DNA of 64,000 bases, from NCBI GenBank assembly GCA_028753945.1, contig JAPNXP010000014.1:3596001-3660000 (forward strand). The letters are read 5' to 3'. Under the pieces are notes generated by a model, which saw only the letters and a list, made by a program, of their open reading frames with translations, did no database searches and was not told the DNA's origin. Origin of the DNA: Hexactinellida sp. DTS-2022. Its lineage: Eukaryota; Porifera; Hexactinellida. Positions 22,290 through 33,876 of this stretch are shown here, piece after piece. Within the stretch, counting starts at the first letter, position 1, and each line of letters opens with the position of its first letter. The position numbers and the translations under genes are program-made.

Positions 22290-23880
22290 TTGATGTTGAT
22301 ATACCACAAACTGATGGATCTATCACTAAAGTGAAGCGTGGTCCAATACTTCGTGATAATGCTTGTCCTTGCTTCTTACTCATCTGCCCTACATACGGTT
22401 ATTCATGTCCAGCCTCTACCAAGCCTAAACGTTGAATCTAGAACAAATATACCTCACACATTTCACTCCCTCCTTCCAAAACAACTAGGAGGATTGTAAT
22501 AAGGAACTTCAAGTCCTTTGATGAAGTCAAATCCATGTTGATTAACCATTATTTATGGCCTAATTGGTAATTTGGTTTCTAACCCCACCATTCAACTTCT
22601 GGACTCTGGAGACGCTATTTCTATCATTAGTTCTATTAATATAGACAGTCCGCTAGATGTCAAATGATTTGTTCATGGCTCACAGATTCCTCTTTCAATC
22701 AGAAAACTAAGTGATGTTAGCCAAGTGTCTGGGTTATCTAAGTTGACGAGTCTAAACGCATTCTTTTGAATATGATTTCTTTGGCGTTATTTACTGTTCA
22801 AGAGACATGAAACTAAAATTTGTAATGCTCAACGAAATATCTGATAAATTTTCCCGTTTTTGTTCTATGTCAACTTGATAATCTACTCTTCTCCAAGCAT
22901 GTCAAAGATCAGTTAAATATATGTCCTCTTAACAATGGTTTTCTCTTTGAAATGTCAAAACTCTTTCTAAGCTGGATTTTTCGTAGATGTAAAACTCTTA
23001 TTTCGAGCAGAACAACGCAGCGTAGATAGGTCGGCACATCGCTAAAAGTGAGATCGATTCTGCCCTCTAATCTTCAGCGAAAAATGTTTGTTTGGCTTTG
23101 AGAGTATTTGATATCTCTAATATGGCTGATCTCCAAACCTCATGCTTCCAGAGAAAACCTTTCTTCCCAGCATCAGATTTTATTTCTTTAATCACAGATA
23201 TCTCACAGTATTCAATGTTAATTCCTCAAACACAGGTTATCGTCTCAATGATATTTTTTCTATGCCATTTTTGGAAGGCTAGTACGAGTCTGAATGCTTA
23301 GTTTGGTAAACTAAGCAATCAGACGATCACTAGTTTTCGTCACTCATGCATTGTTATTCAAGATATCGTTGATATTCTCACTGGATCTGCTGACTTTTCC
23401 TTTCCTTCTTTATTGAATTATATTAGGAGCTCAATGTAATGTCACACTGCCAAATTTTGGACACCGAGAGGCAGCTAAAATTATCTGGCATACTAAACAA
23501 TTCTGCAAACCATTCCAGCAAACCGCCCAAACTCTTTTAAATAGTTTTTCAATTTACCTCACCAAGACTATGTTCCCATGATTAATTGACGGAATTGATT
23601 CCAGTTCTTACAAAAGTCAAATAATTTGAATTCGAAGACTCTTATTTCACTTCTGCTTTTATACAATTGCAAGATATTGGAGGACTTAAATGCCATTCAC
23701 TTCCTGTATTCGAAGCTGTATGTACATTTTTGAAATTATTTATGAAGGTTAAAGAGGATCCTAATCTATTTACTATTTACTCAATTTGTAAGAGGACATT
23801 CGCGTTCGTTTTATAAGACTTCTGGTTGGGAATATCTCGGGTCATTATACGAATTTGTGCTAATTGTATTTTGTCTAATA
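22290..23880 (+). pseudogene. Degraded coding-like DNA, unidentified
   Basis: Several + strand stretches of 30-60 codons read as protein between stops (for example around 22490-22560, 22590-22660 and 22860-23010), suggesting an ancient retroelement or transposon. No diagnostic motif of RT, endonuclease or transposase could be recognised, and the call could be wrong. Confidence 0.25.
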
Positions 23881-23952
23881 AACTGAAGAACTCAAAGACT
23901 CCTAAATGTGACACATCACGAAGATTTAAAAAAATTAAGTCAACATAGTATT

Positions 23953-24127
23953 CAGTAGAACCTCGTTAATACGAATACCAATGGACAGTAAAAATATCCG
24001 GAGTTCGTATTTGCCGGAGTTATAACCATTGAATAGCCATTATATAGAGACGTGATTTTTATAATATCTGTTGTTCCTCTTATCCAGGAATTGGTATTAA
24101 CTACTAACTACTAACGAGGTTCTACTG
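23953..24127. mobile_element. MITE with cagtagaacctcgtta ends, 175 bp
   Basis: Inverted ends cagtagaacctcgtta / taacgaggttctactg resemble pogo-type termini. The flanks are att/aat rather than a clean TA, so the superfamily is uncertain. No ORF. Confidence 0.55.
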
Positions 24128-24392
24128 AATATCATTAAAGTTATCTATACCTGTATTTACTATTGTATCCCTTAATATATTTACGAGGTCTTATATTTGC
24201 TCAACATGCAAGTGATTAATGAATATCATTTATGTGATTTGTATGGTAGAGAACATCTTTTAATTGGTAGGGACACAATGCTTTAAATTTTTGCTAAATA
24301 CAAACTTCAGCCTTTAAGTAATCCATGGTTCAAGTTAGTAATAGATCTATGTTTTAGATAAATAATATCCTCCCGCTAATTGAAATAATAAC

Positions 24393-24895
24393 CAAGGTTG
24401 GGCCGATTACTTTACGATTACAAATACGATTACGATTACGATCTATATTTTTTAAACTATTATGATTATGATTACGAATTCGATCTATAATTTTGAAGCG
24501 ATCACGATTACGATTGCAATCAACTTGTATATGATTACGATAATGAAAACAACCCAAATTGTATACTAAATGCTGTCTGGCTAAGTGTGATAAATTCGAA
24601 TCTAAAGTACTAACAACAAGGAAAAGTGTCAATATCAATAAACTAACTGTTACTGTATATCCTAGGGTGGAATTCATATTAATGTGACTGTTATTGAATA
24701 AAAACACTTTCGTAGGTGCAATCCTTCGAATTGATAATATATCCTTAATTTCAAAGATAAATACGCTAATATAATAGGATGATTACGTTTACGATACGAT
24801 TACAGTATAATAGAATGATCTGATTACGATTACGATTATGATTACTGCGAAATGTGTAATCGATTACGATTGTAATCGTAATCGGCCCCAACCCT
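24393..24895. mobile_element. hAT-type element of ATTACG motifs, 503 bp
   Basis: Ends caaggttgggccgattac / gtaatcggccccaaccct with an exact 8-bp duplication ataataac (24385-24392, 24896-24903). The interior consists of reiterated gattacgattac in both orientations at the two ends. No ORF of its own; a 117-codon frame across it is low-complexity translation of the motif. Confidence 0.8.
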
Positions 24896-24903
24896 ATAAT
24901 AAC

Positions 24904-26835
24904 TTTGCCTAACCCGGTCAATATAGGAAGTTAAAAAGGGTGTTTCAGGAAATTCCTTTTTTTGAAACTGCATTGGGAGTATTTATATAATAGTTTATTA
25001 TCCTGACACCTGCATTGAGAATGACTATTCAGCGTAAGTAACATAATTTTATTATGATATTCGGCGGTTTTTCTGGCTTTTATAGATATATACACAAGTA
25101 TTTTCTCTTAACAATAGATCATTATTTCATTAGTCGAATAACTCCGTCCACTTGGAATAATGTATTTGGCCTCATTCAATGAGATTAAGTGAATTACATT
25201 GCATTGAACTCAACGTAACTTCATGCACTAGAATGTGACGAGTCCGTACGGTATGCAATAATTCGTTGTTAATGATTAGCTATAAATGAACTTTTTAATT
25301 ATGAATCAATATGTACAAATTCCTAATAACTAAGTAATAATTAATAGGAAATAGTACAGCATGTGTCAGAAAGTTGAATTTATTTACACCAACAGTAGTT
25401 TAACGCAGTACTATTACTAGTGAAATTATTCTTCGAAAAGATTGTTTTGTGTATTCAATTTATTTCTGGATTATTTTCTGAATCCAATCGAGTTCGTACT
25501 GAGTCCGTATTGATTATTTACGAAGTGCGTTAATACGGTACTGAAAGGAGCTTTCCGTACTAAGTCTAGACGCGTAGCTACGTCTGCATGAAGACAGTGG
25601 TAAATTTGGGTGCGGCATTTCCGCACGATAGTGTTATACTATTGGGCATTTGGTGGCCACAAATTCTTCGGCGCGGCATATGCTCCAAGTGCCTTACGCC
25701 TCTGACTAAGGCCATATTATTCCGTACTGTACTCCTTACTAGGCTACTATGACAATACTGACCTGTAAATGATCTGCTAGATCCCAACAAGTTATGGAAA
25801 TGTTGCTAAATTTTATTGAAAAATGTCTTTGGTCGTGAGAGCATGATAAATACTTGTCCACTGCATTATTAAAAATTTAGCCTCATTCTTGGATTAACCA
25901 ATGGGTTTTCCACTCATTTAAATTGATATTGACAAATAACAAATTTGGGTAGAGAAATACTCTGGTCCTCTCATTAGGGCTACAGCTAGGATTTATCTAT
26001 TGGTGTGGCATAAATTGTCAAAAGGAACCCGATAGTAACTAGACTACCATTATTTGATATATTTATAATTAGATTTAAATATTTATTAACACATTATTCT
26101 CAAAGACATAATCTACAATAATAGGTGGCGGATGCACAATTTCAAATCTATTATGGACCTGTGGGTTTTCTGCAAATGTGTATCTTGTCTGCCAATCGTT
26201 TACTAAATTTCTGGATTAGATTGGAGCCTTCCGAACCACTCCTTGTCACACCGTGCTACATCCTTCCTAGTCTTCTGCCTTTGAGTTTATCAACGTTCTC
26301 TTTTTGAAAGTTGATGACCTTAGGGAAATTATTATTTTTATCATTTCGTTTTTACTGTGCCGATTAATATGTAGTATTCGATGGAGAATTGAATTCTGCA
26401 CATTTTCACAGTGCTCGAATTTCAAACGAATTTCGTTTACTAACACTTAGTTCAATTAAAAGTGTTAAGTACAATTTTATCATTTCTACTTCTGATAATT
26501 ATATTTTTTCAACCTATGAGATTGTGTAGGCTTCTATTTCCGAATTTAAAATTAATATTATTTTTTCTATAACAACGACAGATTATGTTAGTATATTTCC
26601 TTATGCGATTCTACTCACAGTGGGGGAGATGACAATTTGGGAAAATTGGCATTTTAATAGCCATGAACTATTATTGGCATATTTTATTGATAGCTAGGAT
26701 CTGAATGGTATGGTAGAAAATGATGTATCTAATCTCCTAAATATTAATTACTCATGATCATTGGTAAAGTATTTACCTTGGGAAAATAACTAAAAACCTA
26801 GTCTTACACAAGGAAATTTAATATTGCAACGAATG
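24904..26835. other. AT-rich intron, no gene or element resolved
   Basis: Scattered short frames only. A GC-richer patch at about 25500-25790 contains no recognisable protein on either strand. Confidence 0.4.
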
Positions 26836-26839
26836 TAAG

Positions 26840-26992
26840 TATAGTATAAGTTAAAGTCAGAGATTATAAAGTAACCAAAAGAATTTTCTAAGCACTTTGT
26901 GTAAATTTAGAAACTTAAGTTAGTAGGAACTTCTGGACATATACTTATCTTTTGAGATTAATAAGTTACATCATTAGTTTACTCTTGTTATA
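26840..26992 (+). repeat. 5' LTR of Gypsy 2
   Basis: Begins tatagtataagttaaag and ends ttgttata. It matches the 3' LTR along its whole length with a small number of substitutions and indels, so the insertion is moderately old. It does not begin with TG or end with CA, which is atypical. Confidence 0.85.
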
Positions 26993-26993
26993 T

Positions 26994-27004
26994 TGGTAGC
27001 AGAG
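26994..27004 (+). promoter_or_regulatory. Primer-binding site, initiator tRNA-Met
   Basis: tggtagcagag, one base after the 5' LTR, is the complement of the 3' end of animal initiator tRNA-Met over 11 bases. It is the usual site for minus-strand priming. Confidence 0.75.
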
Positions 27005-27027
27005 ACTGGTTGAAAACGACTACCCAG

Positions 27028-27660
27028 ATGGCGAACTACGTACAAGTGGATAAGTTCGAAAGTGGTGACATCGATGATTTTTTGCATCATTACGAAATTT
27101 GCTCATTTTCTAATGAATGGTCAAATGAAGAGAAAGCTCTAATGATTGGTACTTGCCTAAAGGGCGAAGCTCTCGAGGTATACAAGTCCCTGAACTTGGA
27201 TGATAGGGAAGTGTACAATACTGTCAAGACAACGTTGCAAAATGCCTTAAAACCGGAGGATATTAAGTTCACTTCCTTAAGCTAATTTCATGAGCGTTCG
27301 ATCTATCCGGCTGAGACCCCTCAGAGGTATCTGTATGAACTTAAACGCCTTCTCAAGAGAGTGTTTCCAGAAATGGAGGAATGAGCGAAGGAACAACTAC
27401 TCTTTGAACAATATATACGGGGGCTTCCAAAATTAGTTTACGAAAATATTCGTTTATCATCTGATGTTAAGACGACAGAGGAAGCTATGATGAGGGCTCA
27501 AGTGGTTATACGCATGCATGAAGTCTTACACCCGACTTCAGAGAACGTGGCTACAATTAAAACAGTAATAGACACCTCTCTAATGGAAAATACGCAAAGT
27601 GGGACGAACGAGAATATCTTGCTCAAGATGCAATTGATGAAGCTGTCAAGGTAATAACAG
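27028..27660 (+). pseudogene. Gag of Gypsy 2
   Basis: ATG at 27028 starts MANYVQVDKFESGDIDDF, a Ty3-type capsid start, soon after the LTR. The frame is cut by TAA at 27283-27285 and TGA at 27382, while the protein similarity reads on (RGLPKLVYENIRLSSD near 27415-27470). No function in the present state. Confidence 0.75.
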
Positions 27661-27739
27661 AAAAGATTTCCAAACCGAATTTCGCAGACAATCAGGATTA
27701 TGTCTGCTCGATAAAAAGTCGTCGTGGTCGTTATTCAGA

Positions 27740-28430
27740 AGGAGGGAAACCCAGGGAGTTCAAATGTTTCGTATGTGGAGGAAGAGGGCATACCGCACAA
27801 ATTGTCCTAGTTCTCGGACATTTAATTCGAATCCAGTTCGACAAGTGCGATTTTATAATTGTAGACAAACAGGACATATAATGAGGAATTGCCCGGAACC
27901 ACCCGTGGGACAAAATTTAAACATCAAGGGACTTGTTGGGAGAGCCGAAACAAGGTCCAGCTTCTAAATATGGCTCGATTTGACCGATATCCTGAGAGAG
28001 ATATCGTAGCTCTTTGCAAACCTGTGAAACATATGTACATTGTAGCAGAAATTGATGGTGTAGCGTGCAAAATCATGCTAGATAGTGGATCTTCCATTAG
28101 TCTTATTTCAAATACCATATTTAGAAGAGTAAAGGATATCATCCCTACACCAGCAGAACAACTGTTATTAACAGCAACCGGGAATAAGATGCAATCTCTG
28201 GGCGAGGCAGAGTTGGAAATGACGATTGGCAAATTTCGATCACTTCAAAAATTCATTATAGCATCTTCTCTTATTACAGATTGTATTCTAGGGATTTACT
28301 TTTTGGCAAATCATCGAATCAGCCTTGACTTTGTTAATAGAGTAGCTATTGGACCTACAATTGGGAGAATAACTACCTTAGATCTTCAAAATGATTCAGA
28401 GAACATACAACATTCATGTCCCGTTCACAC
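27740..28430 (+). pseudogene. Nucleocapsid and protease of Gypsy 2
   Basis: Two CCHC knuckles lie at about 27765-27900. The second reads FYNCRQTGHIMRNC, with the first Cys replaced by Phe-Tyr, and a frameshift separates the first. The protease has MLDSGSSISLIS (about 28075-28110), with its catalytic Asp intact, and CILGIYFL near 28285. The frame runs straight into the MITE at 28431 and picks up 41 foreign codons before stopping at 28554. Confidence 0.8.
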
Positions 28431-28588
28431 CAGTGGCGGCGCTAGCATGGGGCTGGATGGGGCGCTAGCCCCATCACATTTTTTCTTAGCCCCATCAGTT
28501 GATGGGAAACTGATGGGGCAAGGTTGGCTTAGCCCCATCAAGAACCCGGGTTAGCCCCATTCAATACGCAGGGCTAGCGCCGCCACTG
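28431..28588. mobile_element. hAT-type MITE inside Gypsy 2, 158 bp
   Basis: A perfect 16-bp TIR cagtggcggcgctagc, with an exact 8-bp duplication gttcacac (28423-28430, 28589-28596). The interior repeats the motif tagccccatca in both orientations. Together with one duplication copy it adds 166 bp (not a multiple of 3) to the Gypsy reading frame. Same TIR type as 1722-2027. Confidence 0.92.
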
Positions 28589-30102
28589 GTTCACACGTTA
28601 AATTTCCCGGAAGCTTATTCAGCTTCTAATTCAATGGATCAATTAGAGGAAGATTGGGATTGTCTAGTAGCCGTTCCTAAGTACGACAATTCATATAGCA
28701 TTGAATATCCCGATCCCAATGTTAAGGACTTTCAGGAGCTTTTTTTTATATACCTGGGGTGGCAAACCTTGAACCATTCCCGTTCCATACGAGGAACGCA
28801 CCACATATCAAGCTGCCGCCTAGAATGATACCACAAGCCTATGAGCAAGAAATATATTCACAAATTGAGGAAATGCTTAGCAAGGGCGTTATAAAGGTTT
28901 CAAATAGTCCATGGCTGGCTCCCCCAGTGCTTGTCAAGAAGAAAGATGCAGTCTTTGATTTTGTATTAATTATCGGAGTTTAAATAAAGTCACGCAAAAA
29001 GATGCGTCTCCACTACCTCTTCCCGATCATGTTCAGGACAAACTGAGTGGCATGAAATTTTTTACAAAACTGGACCTGAACTCAGGCTACTGGCAGATAC
29101 CAGTAGTAGATTTAGATCGCGAGAAAACTGCCTTTTCTCCAGGTCCCGGAATGGGACTCTATGAATTCAACGTCCTTCCCTTCGGACTTACCGGTGGACC
29201 CAGTTTCTTTCAAAGAATAATTAGTCAAGTTTTGAGTGGACTGGATGACTGCAAAGAGAATTTCACCGATGATATTTTAGTATTTTCTCCAGATATGGAA
29301 TCACATCGGAATGATCTAAAGGATTATTTCAACGGCTTCGAAAACACAAATTGACGTTACGTGGACGAAAATGTGAGGTCGGAAACAATCGATCAATTAT
29401 TTGGGTCATACCTTTTCTGAGTTGGGGATGTCACCCGAGAATTGTAAGGTGGAATCTATCGTAAACTGGCAGCAACCCACGAATAATTTTTTTTATGGGG
29501 CTAGCTAATTATTACAGAAGATATATCAACAAATATGCTTCAATTTCACAACCGTTAATTTCCCTGTTAGTTACAGATACCGCATTCACGTGGATTGAAG
29601 ACGTGGATGTTGCATTTAAGAAACTTAAAAGAATTATTGGCATCCTATCCAGAAGAAATTTACTTTATGCACAGCTTCAAGTGGAACCAGTTTGGGAGGA
29701 GTGTTAGAACAGGACGGACAAGTGATTGCTTACTACAGCAGAGCGTTAAGGAAGCCTGAGAAAAATTATAGCACGATAGAATTGGAATGTTTTGCGGTTG
29801 TGGAATCGGTGAAACGCTTCCGGCACTATCTCTTAGGGCGAGAGTTTGAGATTCTGACTGATCATAAACCATTAGGATGGTTAGCTAATCAAAAATGTGT
29901 TGGACTTCTTTGGCGTTGGGCTGTTGTATTACAAGAATACGACTTTATAATTACATATCGTAAGGGGACTGAGAATGATAATGCAGATGCTCTTTCGCGT
30001 TTTACATATGAAGATAGTGTAACTGAATTAACCGTGCAGAAATCACCTGATAACGAACTTTGTGCACTTAGTACTGAACTTTCACAATTACCTCCTATGT
30101 AA
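28589..30102 (+). pseudogene. Reverse transcriptase and RNase H of Gypsy 2
   Basis: Spacer protein resumes after the MITE (ORF from 28634). RT begins at about 28759 ([17 protein letters not shown]), shifts frame near 28970, then FFTKLDLNSGYWQIP carries the first catalytic Asp (about 29060). The palm box is FTDDILVF (about 29266), where both aspartates remain. RNase H occupies 29692-30102, with YYSRALRKPEKNYSTIELE, LTDHKPL and NADALSRF. Frames break at about 29354-29495 as well. Confidence 0.85.
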
Positions 30103-30319
30103 GAAGTTAGACGTAAAGAGCTCAACGATCTTGTTTTGGAGAAGTGTTGTGTGAATTAGAGATGATGCCAGTTCAATGCTTTTTTATGGTCTCGAGTGTA
30201 ATCAACCCTCTTTAAAACGTTATAAGCAAATCCCATCACAACTCCAATTGATAAATGGGTACTTGTTCGTAACTATAGGGTTAAAGCTTTCTCCAACCTT
30301 CCCAGCGTCATTGTTGCTC

Positions 30320-30959
30320 CTGACACAATGAAAATAGATCTTCTCCGTCAGGATCACGATAATGCTGGTCAACAGGGTATTGAACATACTCTCAGTCGTC
30401 TCAAGTATCTGGCGTATTGGGTTCGGATGGCTTCCGATGTCAGCGATTTTGTTAACTCATGTGAAATTTGTCAATAGTCTAAATTACCCTTACCAACTCA
30501 GGCCCCATTATTAAATGCTCCTATCGGCAGGCCCATGCAACTTGTGCATGTTGATGTCCTGGAGGTTCCAGTTAGTCTAAAAGGACACAGAAATATTCAA
30601 GTAATCGAATATTCTTTACAAAATGCTAGAGTGCTTTCCAATGATAAATCAAAAGACGGAAACAATAACTGAGTTATTAGTCGAAACGTTCTCCAGAATT
30701 GGTATACCTGAATTTCTACACTCAGTTCAAGGGAGAAACTTTGAGTCACATCTCTTAAGAGAGACATGTAATTCATTGCAGAGACATGTAATTCATTGCA
30801 TTAAGAAAACACACACAACATCATGCCACCCACAAGGTAATTCATTAGTAGAAAGAAGCAATAGAACAATTCTCCAATTGCTTCGGTGCTATGTTGATAA
30901 AAACGAAGATTTGGGAGAGATATCTGTATTTGGTTTTGTTTCCATATTGAACGTCAAAC
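30320..30959 (+). pseudogene. Integrase zinc finger and core, Gypsy 2
   Basis: An H2C2 domain (GQQGIEHTLSRLKYLAYW, then CEIC followed by TAG) lies at 30360-30480. The core starts with VHVDVLEV (first Asp, near 30545). The second acidic block reads LHSVQGRNFES near 30718, where the usual Asp before Gln is Val. The Glu is kept in SLVERSNR (about 30845). A 20-bp tandem duplication sits at 30761-30800. The frame is then cut at 30960 by the RAG1/Transib-type element. Confidence 0.8.
30761..30800 (+). repeat. 20-bp tandem duplication in integrase
   Basis: gagacatgtaattcattgca occurs twice head to tail, adding 20 bp (a frameshift) to the Gypsy 2 integrase. Confidence 0.95.
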
Positions 30960-31174
30960 CACAGTGGCACGAAATGGCAATTTGGTGGAAATACCAATTA
31001 ATATGGGAGATAGGACTAAGAAATGTATTATTGTTATATAGGTTATCGACCCAAGGAAACACTTTTGTGTGATCAGATGTTATGTAGGACTTCAGGGTGA
31101 CAGATTATGACGTCATTGGAATTCTCATAAATTTATTAATATATACAAAAATGAAATATTTTGTAAAATTCAAG

Positions 31175-32259
31175 TTATTCTTCTAGGATAAGGGAATTAA
31201 CCATAATATCTTGCTTACTAATTTCTTCTTTGTTAATCTTAAGGGGTAATTTCTTATTTTCTCTATATAGTAAGAGTCCTGGATCACTCTGACACATGAT
31301 ACGATTAAACACATCTCTTATATTATCTTCGAATGAAAACTTACGTGACAAACGCTCCCTAAATCTTCGAATCAACTTGTTTGTTGACTCAAGCCCCTCC
31401 TCGGATAATTGTTCCAAGCCATATCCGTTGTTTATATCAGATATTATGTGTGATGCATGGGCTAATACCCTATGTAATGTAGGTGTTATATTAGCCCAAG
31501 GGAAACGTGTCAAAATCAGCTGATACAGTTCACGACACACAACTGTTAGTTCAACTGTGTCTATTCTCTTATCGCTTTTATATAATCGTAGAATGGCTCC
31601 AAGGGAAATGTGGATATCGGTTATTACTTGTTTGTATTCTGATGTTATCACTGATAAAACCCAAAATAGAAAGTCCCTCTGAGAATCATCTCTTCTTACT
31701 AAACATCGCCTAACTACATTTCCCGTTGTAGATGTACCACCTTGTGTAGAAGGACAATCGATCTTTATGTTCAACTTTTCTTCGATTAAATTACAAATAA
31801 AACTTTTCGCATTTTTACTTTCGATGAAGTTGGAGACCATTTTCTCACTCCGGCATTCAAATGGCTAATAATTAACATGAACCAACTGAAACATCTAAGG
31901 TATGAGTGCAGGGGTGAACTAGGAATTATTTCAATATCAGATAATGGGACATGTGTAAGATTAAATCGTTTGTCAGAACTTAGTGAGAGGAATTCTTCAT
32001 CATTAACCTCTTCGAAGATTGCTTTGGCATCACTGATAAATCTGTTTATTGGAAAGCCATCCTGGACAAGATCCAAGTCGTGTATCTGTCTAAAGGATGC
32101 AGTACAGAACTGACAGCAAGCCCCTCCAGCTCCACTTAAAATTTGAGCCATTTTACCATCAATTTGCGAACGCAAAACTTCGACACTTGCAGTAATACCA
32201 TTGATCAAAGTGAGACCGTTGTTTTCAATGTAAGCAGTTTCTTTATTAATTGTCGACAT
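31175..32259 (-). pseudogene. RAG1/Transib-like transposase, C-terminal part
   Basis: Two overlapping frames (31786-32259, then 31175-31840) are separated by one frameshift. The first has a zinc-binding CCQFCTAS after DGKMAQILSGAGG, as at the equivalent point in Transib and RAG1, and then SPLHSYLRCFSWF, where family members have an acidic residue after LHx (RAG1 Asp708 region); here it is Tyr. The second has STTGNVVRRCL, then HRVLAHASHII and LSEEGLESTNKLIRRFRERL, matching RAG1's His-rich and SEGNESGNKLFRRFR segment with the catalytic Glu. The N-terminal half, including the first catalytic Asp, is missing. It is thus a deleted, inactive copy. Confidence 0.85.
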
Positions 32260-32759
32260 CAGAAAGCGTTTTTTTGGGCTAACTCCGGGTAACCTAGGAA
32301 TTGTTTTATTATGTTATAAATACAATTTACTTTAAAATACTTCTTAATTTACAACGGGCAACAACAGGCAAAATTAGTTGCATCAGTTTCAGCACGTAAA
32401 GCTATCAATACTTAATAGAGAAATTATATCTTGTTTTGAAATGAGAATATAATAAATTACTCAGAAGATACGTTAATTATAATCTTACCATTAGAAAGAG
32501 CTCTAAAAATACTCCCTATTCATAACTTACGCACATGCCTATTAATATAGAAATGAAATGCATGCATGAATTCCTAAACTACTAATATGAAACCTTGAAA
32601 AATCATATTTTATAATTTTGTGGTTGTCTACTCTTGATTAGCAAAGTTCAAGAGATATCACTTGTGTTGCTTTATAATTCGCATTTACTTATAGGTTTAC
32701 GAGTATGGAGAATACGTTATAACTAATTATAGATAGATTTTAAGTTACACAATTATTCG
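32260..32759. other. Non-coding 5' part of the RAG1/Transib-type element
   Basis: AT-rich, no coding sequence. It probably spans an internal deletion that removed the N-terminal transposase. Confidence 0.5.
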
Positions 32760-32790
32760 ATATTTCCACCTATCGTGCCATTGTGCAAAC

Positions 32791-33294
32791 ATTCTACTAC
32801 CGGAGTCTCCCCATTTCAGCTTATGTATGGGCGAGATTCTCCCAGTATTGGTCAGTTATTCCCCCAAACTGGACATGATCCAACTTCTTGTGAGAAGTTT
32901 CTGCGTCGGAAATTGATTGAAATTCAGGAATTTGAGAAGGCCAATTAATACATGCACAAAAACGGGAAAAAGAGTACTACGATTCACACTGTAATGCATC
33001 AGTAAGATTTAAGGTGGGTGATTGTGCTGGCTGTCTATCCCGCATGTTGGTGTGTCGAAAAAATTTGACTCTGAGATAACTGGTCCTGTAAATGTCAAAA
33101 TTGAAAGTTCGGATGGGAGGATTAGAATTGTTCACTTTAACCGACTTCTACCGAATATCATACGTCAGGATGTTGGTGCGGAGGATGTAATTAGATATGG
33201 GAAAAGTAATACAACGAACCGTAGTATGATGGCGCGAGAACATGCGATTACGCAGAACGATAGTTTATCTGAAGGTAAACAGAAGCCGATATAA
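32791..33294 (+). pseudogene. Integrase C-terminal region, Gypsy 2
   Basis: The integrase resumes after the RAG1/Transib-type insertion with STTGVSPFQLMYGRD (about 32790-32840). It continues in shifted frames to GPVNVKIESSDGRIRIVHFN (about 33085-33145), a GPY/F-type module, and ends at a stop at 33292. Confidence 0.75.
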
Positions 33295-33570
33295 CATTCC
33301 AGGGAGATCGAAATAAAATTCAATTGACACTAGTTTTCGGATGGATACCTCATACCCTATGCTTCCTTCAACGACTCAATTCTGGTTGATTCAAGATTAC
33401 AGGCATCGTGTGATAGAAATTATAGCATTCCAAGTTCAACTCCGATGAAGTCAACTGAGACTATGGACTTGAATAGCGCTAACGATGTATTGGCTAAAGG
33501 TTGTAAGCGTTCTCAACCCCAACGTCGTCAACAGAAATATCTGGAAGATTATCAGTTATGTCTCCGCTTT

Positions 33571-33589
33571 AATTTGAAGGAGGGAGAAG
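33571..33589 (+). promoter_or_regulatory. Polypurine tract of Gypsy 2
   Basis: gaaggagggagaag immediately precedes the 3' LTR: the plus-strand primer site. Confidence 0.7.
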
Positions 33590-33742
33590 TATAGTAGAAG
33601 TTAAAGTCAGAGATTACAAAGTAACCAAAATAATTATCTAAGAACTTTGTGTAAATTTAGAAACTTATGTTAGTAGGAACTTCTGGACATATACTTATCT
33701 TTTGAGATTAATTAAATACATCGTTAGTTTACTCTTGTTATA
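33590..33742 (+). repeat. 3' LTR of Gypsy 2
   Basis: Aligns end to end with 26840-26992 and is followed by the duplicated taag. Confidence 0.88.
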
Positions 33743-33876
33743 TAAGCAAGCTGGATCATAGCCTACTATTTATAAGGCCTAACATCAAAATGTGTATTTT
33801 GGACCAGGGATGTGTTAGCCGATATAAACGATAAAATACAGGCAATTTCAAATTTATAGAAGATGTATATTTTTAA

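Larger units (their letters stand above)
30960..32785 (-). mobile_element. RAG1/Transib-type DNA transposon, 1826 bp
   Basis: The left end is CACAGTGGCACGA and the right end (inverse) CACAATGGCACGA, 12 of 13 identical, with further TIR similarity (ggtggaaata). An exact 5-bp duplication CAAAC flanks it (30955-30959, 32786-32790). Transib transposons and the RAG/ProtoRAG family make 5-bp duplications and have ends that start CAC; CACAGTG is the consensus heptamer of V(D)J signal sequences. The - strand carries a RAG1-like catalytic C-terminus. It interrupts the Gypsy 2 integrase. Confidence 0.88.
26840..33742 (+). mobile_element. Ty3/Gypsy retrotransposon 2, both LTRs present
   Basis: 153-bp LTRs at 26840-26992 and 33590-33742 flank gag, protease, RT, RNase H and integrase, with a 4-bp duplication taag (26836-26839, 33743-33746). 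A tRNA primer site and a polypurine tract are in place. The element is broken by a hAT MITE (28431) and by a RAG1/Transib-type transposon (30960). It also has in-frame stops in gag and lost catalytic residues. Confidence 0.92.

Noticed and set aside
24354-24707. 117-codon - strand ORF
   Set aside because: Translation of reiterated attacg motif within a non-coding hAT-type element; Asn/Arg-rich low complexity.
26615-26630. cacagtgggggag as another RAG-type end
   Set aside because: Only the heptamer matches; it lacks GGCACGA, an inverted partner and a duplication.
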